Assembly (NCBI GenBank): GCA_035771165.1
Contig: JAWNZC010000088.1
Span: forward strand, 2,879,001 to 2,943,000
DNA length: 64,000 nucleotides
Reading direction: 5' to 3'
Source of the DNA: Paragorgia papillata
Taxonomy: Eukaryota; Cnidaria; Anthozoa; Scleralcyonacea; Coralliidae
In this document: positions 9,753 to 19,399 of the stretch, one piece after another
Layout of the letters: every line of letters begins with the position of its first letter
How positions within the stretch are numbered: the stretch's first letter is position 1
Translations under genes and position numbers: made by a program
Notes under the pieces: generated by a model
Databases searched by the model: none
Seen by the model: the letters and a program-made list of their open reading frames with translations, nothing else
What the model was told of the DNA's origin: nothing

Positions 9753-12358
9753 TTATTCCCCTTGTTCTACTTCTTGTCCTTCTACTTGTTCTTCTTCCTC
9801 TTCTTCCACTTCTTCCCCTTCCTCTTCTTGTCCCACCTCGACCACCTGCCCATGCACCTGTTCTCCCTCTTCCTCCTCCTCTTCTTCCTCCTCCTCTTCT
9901 TCCTCTTCCTCTTCTTCCTCCTCCTCTTCTTCCTCCTCCTCTTCTTCTTCCTCTTCTTCCTCTTCCTCCTCTTCTTCCTCCTCCTCTTCTTCTGCATCTT
10001 CAAGGAGTTGTGGAATAAGATTCTTGTCGGGGTTGGCGTCGTGAATGGCCAATCGTTGGCTTTCGCTGATTTTGTAGTCGATTTCGAAGAATTTGGTGTG
10101 GTATTCGTCTAGGTTTATGCCATGGTTCTTCAGTGAATCTTCTATGTCGCATGCCGGTAATGCTTTGTAGAAGACCACCTGCTGTTGGGTTCTTTGTACC
10201 AATGTTCCTAGGCCTTCTTCCACCAGTTCTTTCATTCTCACCAGCGTACCATCTGCATCCAAACCGCGACAATCTCTATAGATACGTCGCGGGAGAACAA
10301 ACTGACCAGGGTGGAGAAGCATTTTCCTCAACACCTTCGACGAGTCCCAGTTGAAGGAATCTACTTCACAAATCTATGATCACGTAAAAATGAGAAGATA
10401 TTAACAGGACTTGTTTACAGACAAACACAGTAACCAACGATAACAGAGACAATTTAATATTGTAAAATAATATGTGACTAATTTGGTTTCTTCATGTAAC
10501 AACATCAAGTCTGCAACTATAGTCCCGCAACGAAATTGCCTCGTAAGTTGCCGAGAAAATAATCCCCGAGCCCGGGCGTAGGGCCGAAGGCCACGTGGAC
10601 ACCATTTACACGCGAAATTACTAACCTGTTAAATTATTTAAATTTACGTCAGCAAGTTATAATTTATAAGTTCGGTTGGATTTAAACGATTTACGAAATA
10701 ATTTTTCTACGATCATGACGAAAGAAATCTTTGCCAGAAAAAATGGTTTCTATAAAATGTACATTAATATTATGGAAAAAGACCAAAGAAAGGATTCAAG
10801 TTGCAATAAACTAAAATTGCTTAGTGTTACACCACCTTTAATTTTCTTGTAATTTATGGTTTTTTTTAGAATTTGGCCTTGTTTATTGAAGTATTAAATA
10901 ATTTTGAATTTTGTTTTCAAATATTTTCCCGCGCTTTTTCCACGTGCTGCATCGAGAAATAGAGCGCACACGGCAGTCAATCAAAAACGACGTTATATCA
11001 AATAAATGTTATAAAGCGAGTTATGCATTATATTCGATGCATGAAATATTCGACGTTTGAACCGACGTCGCACCAAGGTTGTTTATTCGACGTGAGCGGT
11101 CGTATACAAACCACCTGTCGCATTTAATCAAAACTATATCGAATTTAATTGATTCAAATGTCGAACTTGAAAACGTTTGAACTAGGCCTTTAATAGTCAT
11201 AAATGCGTAACTTACCTCTTTCAGGATCGCTTTCACATCAACTGAGTATTCGTTGATCGCAATCGCTCTCTGCATGTTGTCTTTTGCAATATTCAATGAA
11301 AGAACAGTGGTTGGTGGGATCAGTCCAAGTGCTTTGTCAATTGCATGGAAGAGAACATGTATAATGACCGATAGTCTCAGGACATGCTTCGTGTCTTTCG
11401 ATGAAGAGCAGGTTTCCACAGAGTCAAGTCCTCCTTGAAACTTTGCGTTTTGCTCCTCTACCACTTGGGTACAATATTCGTTATAAACGATTTTTGCATT
11501 GTCGGATAGTTCGTACACCCTGGCTTCTCCACTTTGGTGCATGGTGAAGATGCCATCGAATACTTTAGAAAGTTCAGTAAGCCCAGTCGCCTCGAGTTGT
11601 TCAATGTACTCTTGAACGTCACTGGGTGGAAGGAGATGTGGCATTGGTGCGGCAATTAGGATCCTTTCCAAAAGACCATCGCCTGCTTTGGCCATTTTGA
11701 TCAAGACACCTTTGGAAAGAAATGAACGTGGCTGGCTTGCTCCACAGAATGCGACACCGGTTGCTCTTGGACCATCTCGCTTACCTTGCTTTCCTTTGGT
11801 CATCAGCCATGGCTTCCCATCGTGAAATTTGCAGAGAATTTCGCTATTAATCTCTTTGCCGTTATCGCGACCGTTACACGACAATACTTTTTGGAAGAAG
11901 GCATGCGCTTCATCTTTGGCCAACAGGCCTTGGCCTTGGGTTGTCTTGAGATGTTCGTACAGGCCACTTCGAGAACTGTCTTCTACGACGATTACAGTAT
12001 TTTGTTTTTCCTCGACGTATTGTATTATCGGGTCGACCGCAAGACTGAAAGCAGTTGACTTGTTGGACCCAGATTCAGCCAAAAACAACGTATATATGTT
12101 CACCGGCTCTGGGTAAAGGCTAGATGCTTTCACCTTGGTCTTTGGTGAAATGAGGGCTGATATGGCACTGAGTAGTGGCCAGATAACAAATTCCTTTACC
12201 ACATTTCTGGCCTTGGAAAATTTTTCCAACCACTCTACAAAACTGCCCGGAGCCGCTTCCTGCCACGGAAACGGAACTCTCTTTGCTCGTGTGTATATTT
12301 CGTCAATGGTAGCCTCTGGTGAACGTTTAGCTCGCTTTGCCGCTGGTGTCTGTGACAT
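9753..12358 (-). CDS. DUF3987-type P-loop ATPase, two exons, poly-Glu C-terminal tail
   Basis: Exon 1 is 12358-11216 (381 codons) and exon 2 is 10373-9753 (206 codons plus stop). The 842-bp intron has a strong GTAAGT donor after a GAG codon and a TAG acceptor, both phase 0, and the frame is open across the junction. Visible motifs: a basic nuclear-localisation-like N-terminus (KRAKRSP); Walker A with G97, K100, S101, T102; Walker B LLAKDE ending at D149-E150; and a GDGLLERIL segment around residue 232 typical of DUF3987 primase/helicase-like ATPases (family knowledge). Exon 2 ends in ~60 residues made mostly of glutamate encoded by GAA/GAG repeats. Likely role: an ATP-dependent accessory factor for transposition or DNA unwinding (inference). 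The product would be about 587 residues. The first exon also reads into the intron for ~65 codons, which is not coding. Confidence 0.8.
9785..9995. repeat. TCTTCC-type trinucleotide-rich tract (codes poly-Glu)
   Basis: Imperfect runs of CTT/CTC triplets on the plus strand, densest at about 9860-9995. On the minus strand they are GAA/GAG codons forming the acidic tail of the ATPase. Triplet periodicity preserves the coding frame; the opposite-strand and shifted frames it creates (poly-Leu/Phe, poly-Lys/Arg) are artefacts. Confidence 0.9.
10374..11215 (-). other. Intron of the ATPase gene
   Basis: Bounded by GTAAGT (11215-11210 on the minus strand) and AG at 10375-10374. It is AT-rich with stop codons in all frames. 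A GC-rich patch near 10555-10600 (CCCGAGCCCGGGCG) stands out, but I see no gene or terminal repeat. Confidence 0.75.
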
Positions 12359-12422
12359 CTGATTGACAAAAAAGAATCTCTATTAGATTTGATCTCGAGC
12401 TGTTTGGTAATAAAATACCCAC

Positions 12423-13082
12423 TTAAGGTAGCTCCATACAGTTTCTTGAAAAATGGAAAATACAAGTGAGAGTCCAAAACACGTGCATAAACAATTCGGA
12501 AAAAGAATAAAACTAAATGTTATGCATAGTTAAACATCCTGACAATCAAAAACTGTTACCAAATAAATAGCAACAGTTGTTGCTATGGAAACAATGATGT
12601 TTCAAAATGGCTGCCAATTAACATTCAAACTAATTTAATTCGAAAAAAACTTTGGTGACCCACAATTTTTTTTTCATTAAAACTTTTCTTGAAGTATGAA
12701 TAATCAATAGGCCGATTTAAAAAAAATTCTGTAGAACGAATAATTTTTTTTCCGGAAAAATCATGTTTGTGGATTTACAGGATTTTTTTTTTAAATCGGC
12801 CTTTTGATTACTCATACTTCCAGAGAAGTTTTAATGAAAAAAATATTGGGGGTCACCAAAGCTTTTTCGAATTAAATTAGTTTTAAGGGTAATTGGCAGC
12901 CATTTTGAAACGTCATTGTTTCGGCATATCAACAACTGCTGGCTATTTATTTGGTAACAGTTTTTGATTGTCAGAATGTTTAACTAATGCATAACATTTA
13001 GTTTTATTCTTTTTCCGAATTGTTTATGCACGTATTTTGGACTCTCAAACTTGTATTTTCCATTTTTCTAGAAACTGTATGG
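12423..13082. mobile_element. Near-perfect palindromic MITE (TTAAGGTAGCTCC ends)
   Basis: Two ~300-bp arms converge near 12750. The left end is TTAAGGTAGCTCCATACAG; the right arm matches from CTGTATGG inward, but its last ~10 bases have diverged. TTAA at the end suggests a TTAA-targeting transposase such as piggyBac or Kolobok (inference). It lies 65 bp upstream of the ATPase start codon, so it is in or beside that gene's promoter. Confidence 0.75.
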
Positions 13083-13387
13083 AAACTGCATGCCTATGTG
13101 GAATTGCGAACTCAAGTGCAGAATAAGGATATTAGATTCTATGTTCAGACTGACAACTAGTGAAATATATTTTATCATGACGGAACAGCTTCATGACGCC
13201 ATAATAACTGGGATGTACAATTTTTTGGTGACATCTAATTAAGGTGGTTCCCAGAGTTCTATGACCGAGCGCGAGCTGAAAACTAATTTGGAGGAAAATT
13301 TACGTATGACGGCACATACGTAAAAAAGCCTAAATATGAACGTGAATTTCTTGCACTGATTTTCTTCGGTGAATTTTTTGATACAGC

Positions 13388-14056
13388 AAACACCCGCAAA
13401 AAAGAACCCGTGATTTTCTATGACAGGCTGAAATGGTTCTTATATATTTGATGCGTAGTGAGAAATCAGCCCGAAGATGTTCTTAAAATTATTTGCGATA
13501 TGGTGTACAGTATCTACTTAAAATTTGTTTTAATTAGTGAATTATTGACCCTGATAGGTCTAATAATCACACGAATTAACCAACTGTTTAATAAATATAT
13601 ATTATAAATATATCTAAATAATAGTACAAATCATATGTCTGTTTATAATATTCATTTGATTTAATTTATTTAACACATTTCATTTACTTACCATAACATG
13701 AATACAATCAAAGGTCCAATGCTGTGAAATTTGAATTTTTGATACTACAATTACACAGTTTAATTTGAACCTTTTTAGGTATTTATGTAAGGAAATAAAA
13801 TCTGATAATTAAATTAAAATAAATCCCCAAATTTCTGAGCATTGCTATAAATGAAATGATATTACCAATCTATGTGTTTCCAATGGTCCAGCACACATAC
13901 TTGGGTCTGCACCAGACTTTTCCAATCCTTAGTAATTTTTCGTATAAGAACATGCTTCATTTGTCAGGCTAAAGTGGTTCTCATATATTAGGTACTTTAT
14001 TGGTCAAATTTCAGCCTGGATGTTCTTAATCCGCAGTTTCTTTTATGCGGGTGTTT
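13388..14056. mobile_element. MITE-like unit with AAACACCCGC termini and internal direct repeat
   Basis: AAACACCCGCAAAAAAGAA at the left is matched by its inverse at about 14038-14056. Inside, a ~75-bp segment beginning near 13420 (AGGCTGAAATGGTTCT) recurs as a direct, diverged copy near 13965, both ending at GATGTTCTTA. No coding potential. I found no clear target duplication. Confidence 0.5.
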
Positions 14057-14133
14057 ACTCTAGTTTGTACGGTCAAGGCAAAGTTAATACTTTTTTAATT
14101 CTCTTTCCAAAATATTCTACTGGGAGATTTCGC

Positions 14134-14451
14134 TTACAGCAGTTTCAGGTGATTCGCGCCCACCGGATGTAAAAGTTCTTGGCGCCGATAGTTGTTTTTG
14201 ACATAAAGGAGTGATAAGGAAATCACGCAAAATAACAAAACCACCGACACCACCGATGTCCGAAAGAATATCAAGACCGTTTTAAACCAATATTAGTGAG
14301 ATCTAAATAGGAATAGGCTGTTTAATCAGATTATATATAGTAAATATCGTTGAAACGCGTGATTTGGTAACCACTCCTTTATGTCAAAAACAACTATCGT
14401 CGCCAAGAACTTTTACATCCTGTGGGCGCGAATCACTTGAAACTGCTGTAA
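14134..14451. mobile_element. Palindromic MITE, TTACAGCAGTTTCA ends
   Basis: Arms of ~85 bp: TTACAGCAGTTTCAGGTGAT at the left and its inverse with few changes at the right, including the inner GCGCCCAC and CAAGAACTTTTACATCC words. The loop of ~150 bp is non-coding. Confidence 0.75.
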
Positions 14452-14539
14452 CGTAAAAAGCATTAAATTAGGTGATACTAACAAAACCATCTGAACAACC
14501 ACACATTTGTTCCCATTAAAATGTTTGCCACAAGAAATT

Positions 14540-14763
14540 CAGGGGGCGGAGCCAAAGGGGGCAATTGCTGCCCAGTTTTTTTCATATCAATTTTCTTAAA
14601 TTGGGTATAGAGTGCTTCTTTATAATATTTTTCAGTTGACATTACTCAAAAAGAAAATGTCGATCTAAAAAGTTTAAAATGGGTACTAACTTTGCCGCAA
14701 ACAACTGATTTACAATCAAATAGCACGCAATGTCTTTAGACTCCATGCAACGAAGACCTATAT

Positions 14764-14822
<59 letters not shown>

Positions 14823-14931
14823 ATCATATAAGATCATATAAAATTCAACATATTTTTCTGCACCCCCCCCCCCCCATTCTTCGCCAGTTGAAATTGCCCC
14901 CCCCCCTCTAAAAAGTGCTCTGCGGCCCCTG
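14540..14931. mobile_element. MITE with CAGGGGGCGGAGC ends and AAATT flanking repeats
   Basis: The left end CAGGGGGCGGAGC pairs with the inverse of CAGGGGCCGCAGAGC at the right. AAATT occurs directly outside both ends (14535-14539 and 14932-14936). CAGGGGCGGA-type ends are common in hAT MITEs (family knowledge), but the flanking repeat here is 5 rather than 8 bp, so superfamily is uncertain. It contains a (TA)n tract and C runs. Confidence 0.65.
14769..14820. repeat. (TA)n microsatellite
   Basis: About 52 bases of TA dinucleotides inside the MITE at 14540-14931, followed by a short AGATCATATA duplication. Confidence 0.95.
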
Positions 14932-15096
14932 AAATTCCCACAACACTGCGACGTTTCAACAGATTTCACCGAATGAACTCGACGAAAAATAGTAAACTGA
15001 AAACTGTTATCTTTTATAGTCGTTGTTTCCATGGCAACGATCTTTAGTAGGTTAATAACATGCAAAATAGTAATTGTGAGCGAGTATGTTACTAAT

Positions 15097-15576
15097 GTAT
15101 GAGTCAATTCCAACTGCGACCATCCCCCCCGGGCAAACCCGCGGGAATTTGACTTCTCAAAAAATTTTGGTCAAATGTCCCACCGTCTAGGGCGTCAAAG
15201 CTCTATCAAAAGATTTGTTTGAAATATTTCATCATATTGTTTTTATTAATATTACCTTTATTGGACATGTGTAATTGTGTATTAAAAAGCAGCTTATAGA
15301 CACGACTATAGGTTAGGTCGCATCATGAAACTATTTTAAAGAAGATGTAACTTTAAACATACTTTAAACAAAGGCATTTTCAAAAGTGAAGAGATGGCTA
15401 GATTGTGGCGATTTTTTAACGTGCAACCTCTGACCAACTTTTTTTCAATAGTCAAATGCCCGACCGGGTGAGATTGATTAGCGTCAAATTCCCGCCTATA
15501 TGGAGCTCACCTTGGGTCAAATGCCTGGGGTAAGCCCGGGGGGAGGGATGTGATCGCAGTTGGACTCGACTCGTAC
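15097..15576. mobile_element. MITE with CCAACTGCGA termini and G/C runs
   Basis: GAGTCAATTCCAACTGCGAC at the left is matched by the inverse of GAGTCGAGTCCAACTGCGA at the right, followed on both sides by a CCCGGGC-containing run. The exact outer boundary is uncertain because the similarity extends to GTAY at both ends. Non-coding. Confidence 0.65.
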
Positions 15577-15854
15577 TTAAATGGTGAAAGAAACTAGGCT
15601 TCATTTAGTACTTTAGTCCAACATAGTTAAGCATTTGTAGAAACTGTGGGGAACCACCTTAATTGGCGATATTTAAGTAGCATTCTTATATAACGGCTTA
15701 GCAATAACGAAAGATTCACTTGTTTGTTAATACAAAACTGTCAGAAAATAGATCAGTTTCCCATGTAGGAGTTTATAACGTTTACTCCATAAACATTACA
15801 AAGAAATTGTTACACGAGTCCCATTAAGTGGCAGGGGCGCATCAGGGATCATCA

Positions 15855-16072
15855 CTAAGGGGGTTTACATGAGCCGGGCTGACTCGTGTCACGAAATTCT
15901 TTCCTCGGTCGAAAAAGGAGATTTGAATCATTGTTAGGATTAGTTTACATCTAAAATAAACCAATTCTTCTTTGTACATTTAGTTTATGCGAGTTTTAAA
16001 ACCACAGTGAGATCCTAATCAATCGCGTGAGCCTTAATCGGGCTAGCCCGGCTCATGTAATCGGCCCCTTAG
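15855..16072. mobile_element. 218-bp palindromic MITE, CTAAGGGG ends
   Basis: CTAAGGGG followed by TTTACATGAGCCGGGCT at the left; the inverse, GGCTCATGTAATCGGCCCC then TTAG, at the right. No coding potential. Confidence 0.75.
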
Positions 16073-17480
16073 GTGAATAAAATCGTCTGGCGTTAGCCAG
16101 AATAAAATGTAAAGTGCGGCCTTGCCCCTTAATGAGTTAAAAGGTTTAAATGTTTCTAAATGTTGCAAATTTCAGTATTTTACGTATAAATTAGCCGAAT
16201 TAATGACGGCGTGTACTCATATGCGTGACCATACCGCCGTAAACCAACGACCGCTAACTACCCTAACAGCGCAAACACTGGTGGATAGAACTATAACTCG
16301 CAATTCGGCGCTCAAAACGTGCAAATAGTACCCTGACAGTGACAAAAAATATCCGACACTAATAGATAAAACTTAACGATACCAGTACTCGTTCCATTCG
16401 TCACGATATATCGTGACTGTGAACGTTCAGAGTTCAAACTACTTTCCCTACTTTAAATAACAGAATATATTAATGTAATCAACTTTGCATACCTCTATAT
16501 AGCAGAATCAGCTCGACGTGGCGAAATAATGAACGTGAAAGCAGGAGATCTTGAGTCTTGACTGTTAAAGTGGAACGGAATCGTTTTGTTTTACACTCGA
16601 CGGCTGCACAATTGCAAGTGAAATAAAACCTTGATGCGTGTATCATTTAAGCTTTAGGGTTCAGTAACCTATCATTGTTTCAACAACGCTGAACAATAAC
16701 GTCTGTTACTTCGTTCAACAGTGGTTCAAAGATTCTGCATGACGGAACAAAGAGAATAGTTTGTTTCACAGCAGGTTTCACAGAACAACGGATGTTCCCT
16801 CGCACGCATATTAATTCCCATACAGTGATACACGCTTTTTATATCTATATTTTAATACATACATGCAATGCATGCACTATGACTATGTGCTCAACAATTT
16901 ACTGTACTGAAAGGGATTTATTTGTCCATCTTTTTACAAAAGGGTTTTGACACAAGTTTATATAGAGGCTACTTAGGGGGAAATATGTTGTAAGTGATGT
17001 TGTAAGTGGATCATAGCTAGATCTATAATAACCAGATTCCTTGTTGTCAAAACATAATCCCTTCCTAATCTTGTCGATCTTTGTATTGAATGTGTAGGTT
17101 ATATTCATAATTGTCGTTGAATCGTTGTGTTATTTTGACGGCATTTTTACAAATTATTGATTATGTATGTGGCGTTAACTCTGTAACTGAAACGATATTG
17201 CTAAAACCATGGAACCATGGTTGTTGCCATGTACTTTTTCTGAACTCCACTGAAGTCGGCAGTCAACACAATGAATTTATTAAATATAATGTATACTGTC
17301 ACTGCCTATAAGTGTCCGATAGCCTCAAATAAAGAGTTAGTATTCAGTAGTAGCCTGGTAATAAGATTCGCAAGTTTTCAATCGTCAAATTGACGATTCA
17401 AGTGATTTCATTATAAAACATTTTGTCATACAGTACTTATTTATTCAGTGATGATTATTGTGTTAGGGATGAAGGGCTTG
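16073..17480. other. Non-coding stretch of the big element up to the right TIR
   Basis: AT-rich sequence with only short frames lacking recognisable content (for example 16122-16328 plus and 16899-17108 minus). No terminal-repeat pair found. It may contain upstream regulatory DNA of the ATPase gene. Confidence 0.45.
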
Positions 17481-18188
17481 CGAACCTGTCGACATGTCGA
17501 CATCGTAGTGAACACTTCGAACCTGTCGGCGTCGACGTCGTAGTGAACATCTTCGAACCTGTCGACGTGTCGACATCGTAGTGAACATCTTCGAACCTGT
17601 CGACGTGTCGACATTGTAGTGAACATCTTCGAACCTGTCGACGTGTCGACATTGTAGTGAACATCTTCGAACCTGTCGACGTGTCGACATCGTAGTGAAC
17701 ATCTTCGAACCTGTCGACGTGTCGACATCGTAGTGAACACTTCGAACCTGTCGACGTGTCGACATTGTAGTGAACATCTTCGAACCTGTCGACGTGTCGA
17801 CATCGTAGTGAACACTTCGAACCTGTCGACGTGTCGGCATCGTAGTGAACATCTTCGAACCTGTCGACGTGTCGACATCGTAGTGAACACTTCGAACCTG
17901 TCGACGTGTCGGCATCGTAGTGAACATCTTCGAACCTGTCGACGTGTCGACATCGTAGTGAACATCTTCGAACCTGTCGACGTGTCGACATCGTAGTGAA
18001 CACTTCGAACCTGTCGACGTGTCGGCATCGTAGTGAACATCTTCGAACCTGTCGACGTGTCGACATACTAGCCCGATCAACGTAAGTCGTTTATACAATC
18101 GACACACTACACCTATATAAGCTTACACCTTATACATTATCGTCTCACTTGTGACGTAGCTGGTGATGTCTTACACGGCACATAAGCC
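17481..18188 (-). repeat. Right TIR: ~15-unit array plus 124-bp outer part
   Basis: Inverse counterpart of the left TIR. The array (17481-18064) has about 15 units of 37-38 bp against about 8 at the left, and its innermost unit is diverged (GTCGGCGTCGAC). The outer 124 bp (18065-18188) are identical to the left end. Units with and without the extra base in GAAGATG are interspersed, which shows unit-level shuffling. The frames of ~200 codons through this array are artefacts of a stop-free repeat. Confidence 0.93.
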
Positions 18189-18216
18189 CAATCTTCACTC
18201 TTCTGGATAGTAATGT

Positions 18217-18357
18217 CTATCTTCTCTTTTTAGAATCATCCACCTCTGCACCATTTATACCATTTGCCCACTTCCTCATCTTCCATGCATAAAAGCTGTC
18301 CCAAAAGTGTTTGACTGCTCGTGCCCGATCTATTCCAATCTCCCGTACGTACTTTCG
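18217..18357 (-). CDS. Candidate 3' terminal exon of an unidentified host gene
   Basis: On the minus strand the segment follows a TTACAG acceptor (AG at 18359-18358) and is open for 46 codons to a TAG at 18217. The product is basic and aromatic-rich (RKYVREIGIDRARAVKHF near its start). I do not recognise the family. The phase (0) agrees with the candidate exon at 18484-18630. The stop lies only 28 bp from the right end of the 13.2-kb element, so the gene's 3' untranslated region would be interrupted by it. Confidence 0.4.
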   Translation of the reverse strand, partial: RKYVREIGIDRARAVKHFWDSFYAWKMRKWANGINGAEVDDSKKRR

Positions 18358-18483
18358 CTGTAATTTTAACATAAAATGACAAGAATTGAATGATGTATAG
18401 TAATACTGTGTACCAAGCACGAGTGCAATACTGTATGATACTGTATGATAAATGTATTTATTAGCTGATAAAATAATACTAAC

Positions 18484-18630
18484 TGTTAAAATTAATTCAT
18501 TTTGTAGAAAGGGCCCATATGTTGCTTGGTTGGGTTTTTTTTGGCCCATCAGTTGCAGAACTTTCTGTACCACAACTACAAGACTCGTTGGTGCAATCAA
18601 AAGCTGTCCATACCCAGCCATGCCAAGAAC
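18484..18630 (-). CDS. Candidate internal exon of the same host gene
   Basis: Preceded on the minus strand by TTATTATAG (acceptor at 18632-18631) and followed by GTTAGT (donor at 18483). It is open in phase 0 for 49 codons and the frame continues correctly into the candidate exon at 18357 across a 126-bp intron. The encoded segment is partly hydrophobic (LLIAPTSLVVVVQKVL). No family recognised, and expression is unproven. Confidence 0.33.
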
Positions 18631-19270
18631 CTATAATAAAGGAATTAAGCATCTGATTTTGTAGTTTTGCTTAAGAAAGAACTGGACAATTATTGGACAA
18701 ACTGAACTGTTTGCCTCAATTTTGGGAAACTAAACCCTGCAACATCAAGTAACTTGCAAATTTGTATACAAGTTGTTATTATAGTCAACAAGCCTGTTGC
18801 ATGCAGTGAACTCGATGTAAGTGGTTGCATGTTGTTCCAACAATTTGCTTAATTAGAAGTGGTTTTCACATTATTTTACAAATTTATTAATACAAGCTTG
18901 ACAACAAAGAGCTTAATATAACCATTGTTATTACAGTACTGTTCAGAAATAACCTATCAGTGCAGCTAAGGTAGAACTTGTGCTAACTACTTTAGCAAAG
19001 CACAATAAAAACTATTTACAGTATAGTAACACAGAAAACAGTCCATATTTTCATTCATTGTGTTTTAGAGACCGTTTAAGATCATAATCAAGGGTGACGT
19101 TCAACCTACATGTACTGTAGGTTTGACTTTGGTTTTTCTTAGGCTATTACTGAGCAGTACTGTACAACTTCTTTGCAGGCTTGTTGCAAAACTGAATTCC
19201 AACAACCTTGTTAACAAATGATGATATTTTATATGCATAATATTAATTAATCATCCTTAATTATAATTAC
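18631..19270. other. Intergenic or intronic DNA, nothing firm
   Basis: AT-rich. Words such as CAACAAGCCTGTTGC and GTTGTTCCAACAA around 18780-18850 and 19175-19215 resemble the AACAGGTTGT words inside the MITE at 47-613, possibly a decayed relative. Confidence 0.35.
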
Positions 19271-19399
19271 CCTCCTTCGCTCTTCAGTTTTCCAATATGA
19301 AAACTTTTCACCCTCATGCCGCTTGAACCTTTAAAGGTTAATTCTTCACAGGTTAGGCCGGTTGGTGAATCTGTAAATTCTGCTTTAAGTTCTCTCGAT
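19271..19399 (-). CDS. Candidate 129-bp exon on the minus strand
   Basis: Bounded on the minus strand by CTTTAG (acceptor at 19401-19400) and GTAATT (donor at 19270). It is open across its length (RELKAEFTDSPTGLTCEEL in part) with a more coding-like composition than its surroundings. Its splice phases do not match the neighbouring candidate exons directly, so at least one more exon would be needed if they form one gene. Family not recognised. Confidence 0.35.

Larger units (their letters stand above)
13239..15662. mobile_element. 2.4-kb TIR element with TTAAGGTGGTTCCC ends, hosting nested MITEs
   Basis: TTAAGGTGGTTCCC at 13239 recurs inverted at 15649-15662, and the inner flanks remain weakly similar. 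The TTAA ends resemble those of the element at 12423, so both may use the same enzyme. No open frame of note is present. At least four other inverted-repeat units lie inside (13388, 14134, 14540, 15097), so most of its length is secondary insertion. Confidence 0.6.
4987..18188. mobile_element. 13.2-kb DNA transposon with long TIRs, DDE-OTU-CXC and ATPase genes
   Basis: Both ends start GGCTTATGTGCC and are exact inverse copies for 124 bp (4987-5110 and 18065-18188), then run into arrays of the same ~38-bp unit. Flanks CCATCTTC and CAATCTTC match at 7 of 8 bases, a probable 8-bp target duplication. Inside are two minus-strand genes: a DUF3987-type ATPase and a transposase-like DDE-OTU-CXC protein. 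An 8-bp duplication, long TIRs and subterminal tandem repeats recall the Zisupton/KDZ group, but that assignment is inference. Identical TIRs imply recent movement or gene conversion. At least seven MITE-like elements have inserted inside. Whether it is still active is unclear because the large gene carries a frameshift. Confidence 0.85.

Noticed and set aside
9729..10112. Plus-strand 127-codon Phe/Leu-rich frame and minus-strand Lys/Arg-rich frame
   Set aside because: Shadows of the GAA/GAG tract encoding the acidic tail of the ATPase.
11021..11215. C-terminal extension of ATPase exon 1
   Set aside because: It begins at a consensus GTAAGT donor and diverges from the exon that continues in phase at 10373; it is read-through into the intron.
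17441..18107. Three minus-strand frames of about 200 codons through the right TIR array
   Set aside because: Same reason: three frames open at once over a tandem repeat is a repeat artefact, not coding.
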